DNA of 64,000 bases from positions 2,571,001 to 2,635,000 of the forward strand of contig NZ_CP068230.1 of NCBI RefSeq assembly GCF_009183365.2. The letters run 5' to 3'. Shown piece after piece: positions 26,582 through 35,067 of this stretch (its first letter is position 1; each line of letters starts with the position of its first letter). The notes below the pieces were generated by a model. The model was not told the origin of the DNA. It ran no database searches and worked only from the letters and a program-made list of their open reading frames with translations. A program made the translations under genes and the position numbers. This DNA is from Shewanella algae. Lineage in GTDB: Bacteria; Pseudomonadota; Gammaproteobacteria; Enterobacterales; Shewanellaceae.

Positions 26582-27692
26582 ACTCAGGCAACTGTACGAC
26601 GGCTTTCGCTGCCCGGCCACTATCCGTAATCTGGCCGAGGAAATCACCGCACTGGCTCCCAAGCTGGCCGAGCCGCTCAATATCATGGAGGTCTGCGGCG
26701 GCCACACCCACACCATAATGAAATATGGCCTGCTGCAGCTGCTGCCGGAAAATATCCATTTCATTCATGGCCCGGGTTGCCCGGTATGTGTCATGCCCAA
26801 GGAGCGGATAGATCAGGCCGCCGCCCTCGCCCGCCTCGATGATGTGATCTTGGTGACCCTGGGCGATATGATCCGGGTTCCCGGCTCCAAGGGTTCACTC
26901 ACCTCTGTGCGCGCCGAAGGCCATGATATCCGCGCCGTCTATGCCCCGCTCGATGCGCTGAAAATCGCCGCAGAAAACCCGGACAAGACCATAGTCTATT
27001 TTGCCATCGGCTTTGAAACCTCCACGCCGATGACGGCGATACTGCTGGAGCAAGCCGAAGCCAAGGGCCTTAGTAACCTCTTGTTTCATATCAACCATGT
27101 GCTGGTACCACCGGCAATAGATGCGGTAATGAGCCACCCCGAGACCAAGGTCAACGCCTTTATCGGCCCGGCCCACGTCAGCGTTATCAGCGGCGCCCGC
27201 ATCTATCGTCCGGCGGTGGAACGTTATCACACCCCTGTGGTGGTCTCGGGCTTCGAGCCGGTGGATGTCATGCAATCCATTCTCGCGCTGGTCAAACAGA
27301 AAGTCAGCGGCCGCTGTGAACTGGAAAACCAGTATCAACGCGCCGTCAGCGAACAGGGCAATCTATTAGCGCAGCAAAAGGTAGAGCAGTTCTTTAAGGT
27401 ACGCCCCAGTTTTCGTTGGCGCGGCCTTGGCCCCATTGCCGACTCGGCACTGATGCTGAAACCCGAATACAGTCACAGGGATGCCGAACGCCGCTTTGCC
27501 GAGCGCTTGCCGGTGAAACAGATAGACGATCACAAAGCCTGCCAATGCGGCGATATTCTGCGCGGCATGGCCAATCCCAAGGATTGCAAAGTATTTGGCC
27601 GCGGCTGCACCCCGCAAACACCGCTCGGCAGTTGCATGGTCAGCTCTGAAGGCGCCTGCAATGCCTATTACAGATATGCCGGAGTAAACTGA
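26568..27692 (+). CDS. hypD: Hydrogenase Fe(CN)2CO assembly protein HypD
   Basis: Iron-sulfur scaffold of 374 residues on which the Fe(CN)2CO group is built with HypC. Conserved segments are EVCGGHTHTIMKYG (Cys with His), HGPGCPVCVMP (redox-active CxxC), GFETSTP, HINHVLVPPAI and the C-terminal FeS ligands in CQCGDILRG, CKVFGRGCTPQTPLGSCMVSSEGACNA (given in part). The family length is 370-380. It overlaps hypC, and its stop overlaps the hypE start. Confidence 0.97.
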   Translation: MAELELRQLYDGFRCPATIRNLAEEITALAPKLAEPLNIMEVCGGHTHTIMKYGLLQLLPENIHFIHGPGCPVCVMPKERIDQAAALARLDDVILVTLGDMIRVPGSKGSLTSVRAEGHDIRAVYAPLDALKIAAENPDKTIVYFAIGFETSTPMTAILLEQAEAKGLSNLLFHINHVLVPPAIDAVMSHPETKVNAFIGPAHVSVISGARIYRPAVERYHTPVVVSGFEPVDVMQSILALVKQKVSGRCELENQYQRAVSEQGNLLAQQKVEQFFKVRPSFRWRGLGPIADSALMLKPEYSHRDAERRFAERLPVKQIDDHKACQCGDILRGMANPKDCKVFGRGCTPQTPLGSCMVSSEGACNAYYRYAGVN

Positions 27693-28696
27693 TGTCCGAT
27701 AAACGAGTACAACTGAGCCATGGCGGCGGTGGCCGGGAAATGGCTGAGCTTATCAACAAGCTGTTTTTCGATGCCTTCGACAACCCCATTCTCAGACGCG
27801 AAGAAGACGCCGCCTGTTTGCATCTTGGCGGCGATTGCGCCTTTACTACAGACTCATTTACCGTGGCGCCGCTGTTCTTCAAAGGCGGCGACATCGGCAA
27901 GCTGGCCATTGCCGGCACAGTCAACGACTTAGCTATGATGGGCGCCGAGCCGCAATATTTAAGCTGCGGTTTTATCATAGAGGAAGGCTTTGAAATCAGC
28001 CGCCTGAAACAGATAGTGGCCAGCATGGCCGATGCCCTGTCTCAATGCGGAGCCCGCATCGTCTGCGGCGATACCAAGGTAGTGCCCAAAGGCTGCGCCG
28101 ACGGCATTTTCATCAATACCTCAGGGGTAGGCCGCATTCTCAAGCCGGGCATTTCGGCTCATGCGCTAAGAAACGGCGATGCCATCTTGCTTTCGCGGGA
28201 CATAGGCCGTCACGGCGCCGCCATCCTGAGTGCCCGTGAAGGGCTGGAGCTGGAGTCTGAACTCAGCTCCGACTGCGCCGTGCTCTGGAATGTGGTGGAG
28301 CAACTGATCGCCGCCAATCTTGAGATCCACGCCATGCGTGACGCCACCCGCGGCGGCTTGTCGGCCGTGCTCAACGAGTGGGCCAAGGCCTCTAACAAGG
28401 GCATTACCCTCAGAGAAACCGCCATTCCCGTCTGTGATGAGGTACGTGGCGTCTGTGAACTCTACGGTTTTGAGCCCTGGGATCTCGCCAACGAAGGCAG
28501 CTTTGTCGTCGCCCTGCCCCGCGAACTCGCCGAAGGCGCGGTCGAAATCATGCGCCGCTTCGGTCATTGCGACCAGGCCTGCATCATAGGCGAAGTAGGC
28601 GAACAACATCCGGGTAAAGTGGTACTGGAATCGGCCTGGGGCAGTCGCCGCTATTTGGATCTGCCACAGGGCGAGCTGTTGCCGAGGATCTGTTGA
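27692..28696 (+). CDS. hypE: Hydrogenase expression/formation protein HypE
   Basis: AIR-synthase-like ATPase that dehydrates the HypF-made thiocarboxamide to thiocyanate, donating CN. It is 334 residues and ends in the diagnostic PRIC, whose Cys carries the carbamoyl/cyano group. The N-terminus LSHGGGGREMAELI and the segments GDCAFTTDSFTV and ATRGGLSAVLNEWA are family hallmarks. It is translationally coupled to hypD (one-base overlap) and hypA (stop overlaps next start). Confidence 0.97.
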   Translation: MSDKRVQLSHGGGGREMAELINKLFFDAFDNPILRREEDAACLHLGGDCAFTTDSFTVAPLFFKGGDIGKLAIAGTVNDLAMMGAEPQYLSCGFIIEEGFEISRLKQIVASMADALSQCGARIVCGDTKVVPKGCADGIFINTSGVGRILKPGISAHALRNGDAILLSRDIGRHGAAILSAREGLELESELSSDCAVLWNVVEQLIAANLEIHAMRDATRGGLSAVLNEWAKASNKGITLRETAIPVCDEVRGVCELYGFEPWDLANEGSFVVALPRELAEGAVEIMRRFGHCDQACIIGEVGEQHPGKVVLESAWGSRRYLDLPQGELLPRIC

Positions 28697-29043
28697 TGCA
28701 CGAGTATTCTATCGTCAGCGCCCTGATGGAGCAGTGCCAGCAACTCGCCGCCGAGCACGGCGCCAAGGGCATTGCTCGGGTCGCCATCAAGATAGGCGCC
28801 ATGAGCGGCGTTGAACCTGAGTTGGTTCGCACCGCCTTCAACACCTTTCGTGAGCACAGCGTCTGCCACCAAGCCGTGCTTGATATCGACATAGCGCCGC
28901 TGACGCTCTCCTGCAATCGGTGCCAGCAGCAAAGTACCCCAGAGGAACGTACCGTCATCTGCCCCCACTGCCACAGCCAGGATACCCGGGTCATAGACGG
29001 TGAAGATATGCTATTGATGCAACTCGAGTTAATCACAGATTAA
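28696..29043 (+). CDS. hypA: Hydrogenase nickel incorporation protein HypA
   Basis: Nickel metallochaperone of 115 residues that partners HypB. It has the N-terminal nickel site MHEYSIV and a zinc-binding loop with two CxxC pairs (CNRC and CPHC). The ATG at 28696 overlaps the hypE stop. Last gene of the 12-kb operon, followed by hairpins. Having hypA last, after hypE, is the order usual in Shewanella-type hya-hyp clusters. Confidence 0.95.
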   Translation: MHEYSIVSALMEQCQQLAAEHGAKGIARVAIKIGAMSGVEPELVRTAFNTFREHSVCHQAVLDIDIAPLTLSCNRCQQQSTPEERTVICPHCHSQDTRVIDGEDMLLMQLELITD

Positions 29044-29057
29044 GCCTGCTCAGGCAA

Positions 29058-29086
29058 AGCGGCGCCACTATCTGTGTGACGCCGCT
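29058..29086 (+). repeat. Stem-loop just after hypA
   Basis: AGCGGCG and CGCCGCT pair perfectly, extended inside by CAC/GTG, 15 bases after the hypA stop. No T-tract follows, so it may be a 3'-end stabiliser rather than a terminator. Confidence 0.5.
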
Positions 29087-29118
29087 ATCTGTATTGAGCT
29101 ACACGCTGTAAAACTTAG

Positions 29119-29172
29119 GGCCAAAGGCTATCGCGTTCGGTAATGCCTTTGGCCATATATCTTTGGCCTTTT
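29119..29172 (+). terminator. hya-hyp operon terminator with alternative hairpins
   Basis: GGCCAAAGGC (29119-29128) pairs perfectly with GCCTTTGGCC (29145-29154). Its first eight bases can pair instead with CTTTGGCC at 29160-29167, which is followed by TTTTT. Only the second pairing has the terminator form. This gives either a simple terminator or a mutually exclusive pair. Confidence 0.6.
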
Positions 29173-29697
29173 TATCACTCCTTCCCCATTACTGTCTTAC
29201 CGTCAGTAAAAGCCTTTAGAGTCTCATTTCTAAACCATGGCTGCACTTGCGGCTTGTTTCGCCAAGCCAACTTGGTTATTCTAATGATAATTCAATTAGT
29301 TATAAAAACAGCCAATACAGGGATGGCTGGCATCATTTCGCCTTCAGGCAAATTCAGGGACGAAGTCAGTTTCGTGCCCGTGCGGTAGCTATGGCGGAAA
29401 CTTTATAGCAGATAGTTATTTAAGCGCAGACGCGACGCCCTTAATCTACACGATTAAACTCATCCTGTGTCGGCCAACTTAACTTGACCAATACACAACA
29501 AACAGTGTGGCTCTGGCTTAACTAATCCGTGAGAAACACGGCAACCGACACTTGCTTGCATAGGGAATCATTATATTTATTGCTATTAAGGAATAGTTTT
29601 GAGTATATAGTCAACACCTTAAAACCGTTATTTACTGAATTAGCAAACAATATATTTAAAGCGCGTATACACCTTTCAACTGCCAAAAGTAGAAATT
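29173..29697. other. AT-rich intergenic region, no gene supported
   Basis: Start of the AT-rich accessory patch. Short open frames at 29143-29388 and 29529-29717 have no ribosome site or family resemblance. I see no repeats or integrase remnant that would mark an island boundary. Confidence 0.5.
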
Positions 29698-30213
29698 ATG
29701 CAATGGTCAAAACTTAAAAAGCGAGTTGAAGAAAATTTTGCTGAATCCATCAAAGGCAGAATTGAAATATTTACAACTTCTTATCGACGACAAGGTGAAG
29801 TTGCTCGAAGTTGGGTTGTCATTGATGGCAAGCAAGGCATAAGTCTTACTGATTATGAGTCTTGGTCGGAACAAGGGGCATATTTTCATGAGTTAACCCC
29901 AACAGATTGCCTGAAACATAAATCAGTAGATGGCTTAGAAAGAACTGTGGGGAGTTTATATGAAGCAGGTGAGTTCAGCAGTTATGACTTCAAAATTATA
30001 TGTTTCGAGTCATTGAGCCTATCCGCTCATGATTGTATTAAATCTGAACATCCGCTATTGCGTGTCATAGGTGTTCTTCATCGTAAACTAGGTAAGGCTA
30101 AGGTCAATGAAATGCTAAAGGACCCTCATCCAATGGTTATTTACTTTGCAGATTTTCGTATAAAGGCAGAGGCAGCTGACCTTTCCCAAAAATTTAAAGC
30201 TATTTCCGGATAA
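29698..30213 (+). CDS. SF0329-like protein, function unknown
   Basis: A 171-residue protein beginning MQWSKLKKRVEENFAESIKGR, a start typical of proteins annotated as SF0329 family, followed by a beta-strand-rich region (IEIFTTSYR, SWVVIDGKQ). A helical C-terminal half ends with DPHPMVIYFADFRIKAE. The composition is AT-rich compared with the hyp genes. No signal peptide or membrane segment. Small genes like this occur scattered in toxin-immunity and accessory regions. I do not know its role; the family link is from memory of the N-terminus. Confidence 0.65.
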   Translation: MQWSKLKKRVEENFAESIKGRIEIFTTSYRRQGEVARSWVVIDGKQGISLTDYESWSEQGAYFHELTPTDCLKHKSVDGLERTVGSLYEAGEFSSYDFKIICFESLSLSAHDCIKSEHPLLRVIGVLHRKLGKAKVNEMLKDPHPMVIYFADFRIKAEAADLSQKFKAISG

Positions 30214-30249
30214 CAAGCTAGATACCTCCCTTAAAAACCAGGAAACTTC

Positions 30250-30693
30250 ATGATTGATTTCACCTCTCTACCAGATGAAAACACAAAACGATTTGTCGCC
30301 GTACTAAATAAAAAAGTTGATATGGGGCGCCTGTACAATGCGCTGGGTCATATGACAGCCGGACTGGTCGCTGAAGTAAATGACTTAGACAGACTCTGTT
30401 TTCTGCAATATCGGGATAAGGAAGAAGGTATTCATCCATCAATATCCCATTATCCATTTATCGTTCTTAAGGCTGACAATTCGAACAAGATCAGAAAAGT
30501 CCGTGAAGAACTCCTGCAACGAAATATCCCATTCACTGACTTTACAAACACCATGATAGTAGGAAAATCCGCCGAGCAGGTAAAAACAACGGCTGAAACA
30601 TCCGAGCAAGATCTGGAATACTTTGGTATTTGTATGTTCGGTGATACGACAGTGCTTAAAGAGTTTACCGGTAAGTTCAGTTTATTCAAATAG
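30250..30693 (+). CDS. DUF2000 family protein
   Basis: A 147-residue protein with the DUF2000 pattern: KRFVAVLNKKVDMGRLYNALGHMTAGL near the start (given in part) and a conserved core ISHYPFIVLKADNSNKIRKV. The C-terminal IGKSAEQ-like segment MIVGKSAEQVKTTAE and YFGICMFGD also fit. The fold is related to peptidyl-tRNA hydrolase 2. AGGAAAC precedes the ATG. It is a probable cytosolic enzyme or binding protein of unknown substrate. It stands as a single AT-rich gene in the accessory patch. Confidence 0.75.
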   Translation: MIDFTSLPDENTKRFVAVLNKKVDMGRLYNALGHMTAGLVAEVNDLDRLCFLQYRDKEEGIHPSISHYPFIVLKADNSNKIRKVREELLQRNIPFTDFTNTMIVGKSAEQVKTTAETSEQDLEYFGICMFGDTTVLKEFTGKFSLFK

Positions 30694-30882
30694 CAGTTTT
30701 TTGGAGCTATATGGAATTTAATAGAGCATATCGGGTGCGGAGCACTACACGACAACCTGCAGGCATGGCGTAAAGCCACATTAATAGCCCGCTGTAACAG
30801 TTGAGAAGCTTGGCGGTTCAACTCTGTAATGTCGGATAATCAGAGGCTATTTATCAATGAAAACACACAAAAGGAAGTTAAT

Positions 30883-31521
30883 ATGGGATTGGCAATCAAA
30901 GTTGGCACTTATGCGGACTTGTTGAAAGAAGATCCAAGCCAGGCCGAGTGGTTAGGTGACACTTTCGCAGCTTTAAATGAAGTGCTTGCAGAGAATGGAA
31001 TCGAACTGCATCATGAGCCCAAGATTTTGACAAAACTGAAAAATAGAGCCCAATGTGATTCATTTCCCTACTCTTTTATTCACTATCTAAGAAGATTCTA
31101 CGCTCAAGTCGAAACTGATCCAAACTGGGTACCGGCTCCCGTAAAGGAGGATGAAGACCCCACGGATGATCCTGCCATTGAAGAAGTATCCTCTATGCTG
31201 GAAAGTCACTTACTTTGCCATTCAGACTGTGACGGGTTTTACTTACCTATTAAGTTTGATGAAATAATATTTGATGATGAGGATAGGATCCCAGGTGGTG
31301 CATTAGGCTCTAGTTACAAACTCCTTGAGGAACTCATTTTTATTGCACCCAAGTTAAACATTATACTGAAAGACGGTCAACTTTCAGATTCCGAGGCAGA
31401 TAAAATCAATGAATTAGCCGACAACGAGGGCAACTTTTATCGGGAATACTGTGTTTGGATTGCCCTATATGAGGCCGCAAGCGAGAGCATAGAAAACAAA
31501 ACAGCAATATATTTTTGCTAA
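30883..31521 (+). CDS. Hypothetical cytosolic protein
   Basis: About 212 residues from the ATG at 30883, chosen for the AAGGAAG site seven bases upstream; the in-frame start at 30829 has none. The N-terminus MGLAIKVGTYADLLKEDP leads into AALNEVLAENGIELHHEP and later PYSFIHYLRRFYA. The middle is rich in Asp and Glu (KEDEDPTDDPAIEEVSS). No signal peptide or membrane segment. I do not recognise a named domain. The acidic character and the neighbours would suit an immunity protein, but that is a guess. Confidence 0.65.
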   Translation: MGLAIKVGTYADLLKEDPSQAEWLGDTFAALNEVLAENGIELHHEPKILTKLKNRAQCDSFPYSFIHYLRRFYAQVETDPNWVPAPVKEDEDPTDDPAIEEVSSMLESHLLCHSDCDGFYLPIKFDEIIFDDEDRIPGGALGSSYKLLEELIFIAPKLNIILKDGQLSDSEADKINELADNEGNFYREYCVWIALYEAASESIENKTAIYFC

Positions 31522-31731
31522 GTTTAGTATTGCATCTAAGAGATAATCCCCCACAACCCTATTGAGCTATTTTTGATAGTGATCGATTGCAAATAGATGT
31601 TCAAATTAAGACGGCAGGTTAAATATAAACATCTATTTGAACATATAAAAGTAAAAGATAATAAGATACATTTTTGGACTGATATTTTCGATAACAAATG
31701 AAGTCAAAATTTATTAAAAGGAGGTAATATA

Positions 31732-32745
31732 GTGACAGAAGTAAACCAAGAGATATTATGGGATAACGTATATGACGCTAGAACGGCTGTATTCGAAAAG
31801 AAATTCGGTCTGTTCCCAGATGAGATCCTTAAACTGGGTCATATGACAGGTGTATGGCCAGGTGGTGGCTTGTTTAAGTCTAAAGCCAGCGAATTGGGTG
31901 ACGACCTATGGCTTTACACCACTTTTGGTTTAACCAACCCGGATATGCCAACCCAGTACTTGCCCCAAAACATTAATCAAACAGATGGTAACATTGAGCT
32001 GACTCTGACAAAAAAAGAAACAGTTCCTGTCTATCCTGAGCGGCCGGGTTATGGATACGAAATTATAGTAATTACCCAAGGCGAGGCAGATTGGCCACTA
32101 GGTTTGTTGCAATGGGCCGTCAATGCGGAAATGCTTAACGATGCAGACCTTTTGGGAAGAGTCAAAAAGTACAACGGCCTAACTATTGAAGATGTCATGG
32201 TGGGAGACGGCGATTACGTCAATGTACTTATTACCCAGGCACACAGTCCGCTGCCAGGTAGCTTCACATTACCTAATGGTGAAGGCCAACTACTGATAGC
32301 GACTGTGATTACTGACGATGAGATGGCCTGGTCAATGAAAAACGGTCGAGACAAGCTGTTAGCCAAACTCCTTGCATCGAACGATAAGCAAGTCAGTGTC
32401 ATTAACAGACCTTCGGTGTTAAATCCCGCTTCCATTAACTACTCGGACATAGACAATCGAGAACAGGCAGAAGAGCTCGCAGCTCAAGGTATGTTACGAA
32501 AAACCTATCTCTTCCCATTGGAGTTTGGTGGTCAGGACGACCCAATGAATGTGGTCTATCTACCAAAGACGGCCTCACTGAGCAAAAAAGTGTTCGATCA
32601 ACAGGTCATGGAGCTGGCCCAGCAAGGAAACATAAGTAACTACTCGGCCTCACCGAATTATCAAGCAGATAGTTTTATACCGGAAAGTATCGACATTGTA
32701 GCTGATGGCGAAGCCGGGATATCAACTAGAATTGAAGTGTGGTAA
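31732..32745 (+). CDS. SUFU-domain, immunity-like protein
   Basis: A 337-residue protein starting at a GTG behind a near-perfect AAAGGAGG. Residues about 30-190 resemble the suppressor-of-fused fold: ELGDDLWLYTTFGLTNPDMP, GYGYEIIVITQGEADWPLGLLQW (given in part), then GDYVNVLITQAHSPLPG. Bacterial SUFU proteins are known mainly as immunity proteins of polymorphic toxins. The C-terminal third (YLFPLEFGGQDDPMNVVYLP) looks like a second, immunity-type module. No toxin gene is adjacent, so it is an orphan. The SUFU call is by eye. Confidence 0.7.
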   Translation: MTEVNQEILWDNVYDARTAVFEKKFGLFPDEILKLGHMTGVWPGGGLFKSKASELGDDLWLYTTFGLTNPDMPTQYLPQNINQTDGNIELTLTKKETVPVYPERPGYGYEIIVITQGEADWPLGLLQWAVNAEMLNDADLLGRVKKYNGLTIEDVMVGDGDYVNVLITQAHSPLPGSFTLPNGEGQLLIATVITDDEMAWSMKNGRDKLLAKLLASNDKQVSVINRPSVLNPASINYSDIDNREQAEELAAQGMLRKTYLFPLEFGGQDDPMNVVYLPKTASLSKKVFDQQVMELAQQGNISNYSASPNYQADSFIPESIDIVADGEAGISTRIEVW

Positions 32746-33046
32746 TAGGTAGCTCTGGCTTTATTTGACTCTTGACACAAGTCGGTTAACAGCCCAGCTA
32801 CCCGCACTGAAAGTAATTAAGGTGTTCTCATTGAGATACATTGAGGACACCTTATTAACAGCCTGTGCTTGTTGTCAGTGTACCTACTGCGAATGAAGCT
32901 TGAGCCTTGAGCCCCGAGGCGCTTGCAGAAGCACAGATGACTGTATCATTGAAATCCAAAGTTAGAATAATTTAGCATTGCCACCAATAGTTGCCAAGTT
33001 AAAGATGCTGCTATATTTCACTATCCATATATCATAAAGAAAAACC
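32746..33046. other. Intergenic region with an inverted repeat
   Basis: About 300 bases without a supported gene. AAGGTGTTCTCA (32819-32830) pairs with TGAGGACACCTT (32842-32853) apart from one G-U pair, a stable hairpin 75 bases after the SUFU-like gene but without a T-tract. Confidence 0.5.
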
Positions 33047-33894
33047 ATGAATAACGAACAATTAATTAACGCTATCAGAAAGAAGCTGATAAATTAAAGT
33101 GCTATAGCTATGATGACATGTGGTACGATGTTATTTCCACGCAAGTACTAGCTGACTTTGAGTATTTACTAAACAACTACCCGTTTAAAAACAATGAAGA
33201 AAAGAAGGTCATCTTTCTTCAACTATTGATGAGTGATATAGAACATTATTTAAAGGAAGACTGCATTGGAGCATTCCTGAATCATTTCCACCCTGAACAG
33301 CTCAAAGTTGATTTCCCTGAAGGGATATTCACAATAACACAGTATGAGAACAGTTTTTATGTTTTCAAAAAACTCGTTGAGAATAAATTTCCGCTAGATC
33401 ACAACATGTTCCTACTTATGGGCTGCCGAAATAATCAGAAAGAGTATCTAGAATTTATCACTCAGCATTTTACTGTAACTGATGAGATCTTGGAGCAAGC
33501 GCTAGATCAGATCATAAACTCAGATTCTTTTGGTGAATCCAGCACAGATGCAACTCAAATTTACTTGATAAAGTACCTGCTAGAAATGTTGAATGTAAAT
33601 TGCAATCTACCAGGAACGTCCGACCATGATTGGTTATATCAAGAGTGCTTCGAAAATGTTCCTCCTGCAGCTAAATACTTCTACACTGATGATTTTGATA
33701 TAGCAATTCTTTATGATCAAGAGTATTGGGAATATATCTCTGAAAACTACCTGGAAGATGAAGACTATGAAAGCCTCTACCTTGCAGCTCTTGATGATAT
33801 AAAAAATAGTAACCTGGATATAGATTTTAAGCAGATGCAAGCTATATTCATCGATTTGAACATGCCGGCTGCGGCGCAAATATTTTCTCATTAG
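33047..33894 (+). pseudogene. Frameshifted AT-rich gene, probable orphan immunity-type protein
   Basis: An open frame at 33118-33894 (258 residues) lacks its own ribosome site. Reading upstream, its frame continues back to about 33079 as KEADKLKCYSYDD. A different frame starting ATG at 33047 gives MNNEQLINAIRK and then a stop at about 33095. Joining the two at the A-rich AGAAAGAAG (about 33077-33085) restores one protein starting MNNEQLINAIRKEADKLKCY. That needs one extra base, so the gene probably lost one A. The rest is acidic and helical (FPLDHNMFLLMGC; EDEDYESLYLAALDD), with no recognised domain. A sequencing error is possible. Confidence 0.6.
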
Positions 33895-33981
33895 ACAATT
33901 GTCAAAGAAGCGCTCATATCAGTAAGCAGAGAGCCATTGTCTATTTGGCTCAATTAGATCTATCTTGGAAACGAACTCAAC

Positions 33982-34446
33982 ATGAACAACAAGTATAGAG
34001 CTCCAGCGAGCAAGTGCAATGGCTTCCCCAAAGGTCTGAAGCTGCTAGTTCCTTTTATGCTCCTTATATCGACTCCCTGTACCAAAGCACATGCCACTGA
34101 TTGGTATTGCTTCGTGTCTCAAGATGAAGCCCATCCAATATACTTGGCTTTTTCCTTTGGCAATGAAGAGAGCAAAGAGTCCCTGGTTTGGTATAAAAAT
34201 GGCTCAGATGTCATCAAGCTTGAGCAAACGAGTCTTGAAGGCATAGAAATCACCGAAGGGAGACCCTACGAATATACCTATAAATACCTGGAAAAGGTCG
34301 ATGGAATGACATCTGGAAACTATACCATTGTTGTTCAAGGGGCAAATTTTTACCGTTTTGAATATAAACCGAAAAATAAAAATAAGGTTTATGAATTCAA
34401 CATGGACCCTGAATCCCAGTTGGACGATACTTGCGTCTGGCAATAA
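33982..34446 (+). CDS. Hypothetical secreted protein
   Basis: A 154-residue protein with a basic start and hydrophobic stretch (GLKLLVPFMLLISTPCTKAHA), a likely signal peptide with cleavage near AHA. The mature part is beta-rich and begins TDWYCFVSQDEAHP, with a second cysteine in DDTCVWQ at the end that could pair with the first. AT-rich, with a terminator straight after. The periplasmic location and size would suit an immunity or small inhibitor protein. No family recognised. Confidence 0.6.
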   Translation: MNNKYRAPASKCNGFPKGLKLLVPFMLLISTPCTKAHATDWYCFVSQDEAHPIYLAFSFGNEESKESLVWYKNGSDVIKLEQTSLEGIEITEGRPYEYTYKYLEKVDGMTSGNYTIVVQGANFYRFEYKPKNKNKVYEFNMDPESQLDDTCVWQ

Positions 34447-34466
34447 CCCTGCCTTCAGGGTTTCTT
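34445..34466 (+). terminator. Rho-independent terminator
   Basis: AACCCTG, CCTT loop, CAGGGTT, then TTCTTT, beginning inside the stop of the secreted-protein gene. It marks the right edge of the AT-rich patch. Confidence 0.8.
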
Positions 34467-34566
34467 TGGCCGTAACGGTAAGTTAATAAAGATAAATCAA
34501 GTCAAAGGTTGTGCTTACTAGCTATCCTATCAAGCCAACCTATTGCTGCTGAGATTCTAACCTCTT

Positions 34567-34881
34567 CTAATGCAACACCAGGAACAACAATAATATCGCT
34601 CCGGCACTAAATAGATTGGTTTTCCAGAACGAATCTTTGGCAAAAGTGTGCCTAATCAGTACACCACTCCCCCTCAGCCAACCTGCCCAGCAACCGGCTA
34701 TCAGTGCTTGTAGCATTAAAATAGTCCCCACCACCATATAGGTCAGATCCAACCAACTCTTGGATGGAAACATGGAAGGCAACAGGAGTAATCCAACAAT
34801 GCCCGCCAAGGCAGCCCAACTGCAACCCACCAGCAATGCCAACAGAGAAGATAATAAAAATCCCTTTAATCCTTGCATCAC
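34567..34881 (-). CDS. Small predicted membrane protein
   Basis: A 104-residue protein with three hydrophobic helices (about 7-35, 45-68 and 86-103), with a short basic loop (RGSGVLIRHTFAKD) before the last. AAGGAGAATG surrounds the start, a good ribosome site. The first helix ends in LLVGCSW, which might be mistaken for a lipobox but is continuous with a longer membrane segment. Function unknown. Confidence 0.6.
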   Translation of the reverse strand: MMQGLKGFLLSSLLALLVGCSWAALAGIVGLLLLPSMFPSKSWLDLTYMVVGTILMLQALIAGCWAGWLRGSGVLIRHTFAKDSFWKTNLFSAGAILLLFLVLH

Positions 34882-35067
34882 ATTCTCCTTGTTTTCGATG
34901 AAATGGCTTCCCTACCCGTAAACCTTTACTATTTTTTATCTATCCCTATGGTCAGAGTCAAGGTGAGTGACGACGTTAAACCTCAGCACAGTTTGCCCGC
35001 CTATGGAAAAGCTGGTCTGAACAATACCTGAAAAAACATCAGAGAAATTACGCTTTGACTCACGCAG

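Noticed and set aside
29143..29388. 81-residue frame after the hyp operon
   Set aside because: It starts inside the terminator hairpin and resembles no family.
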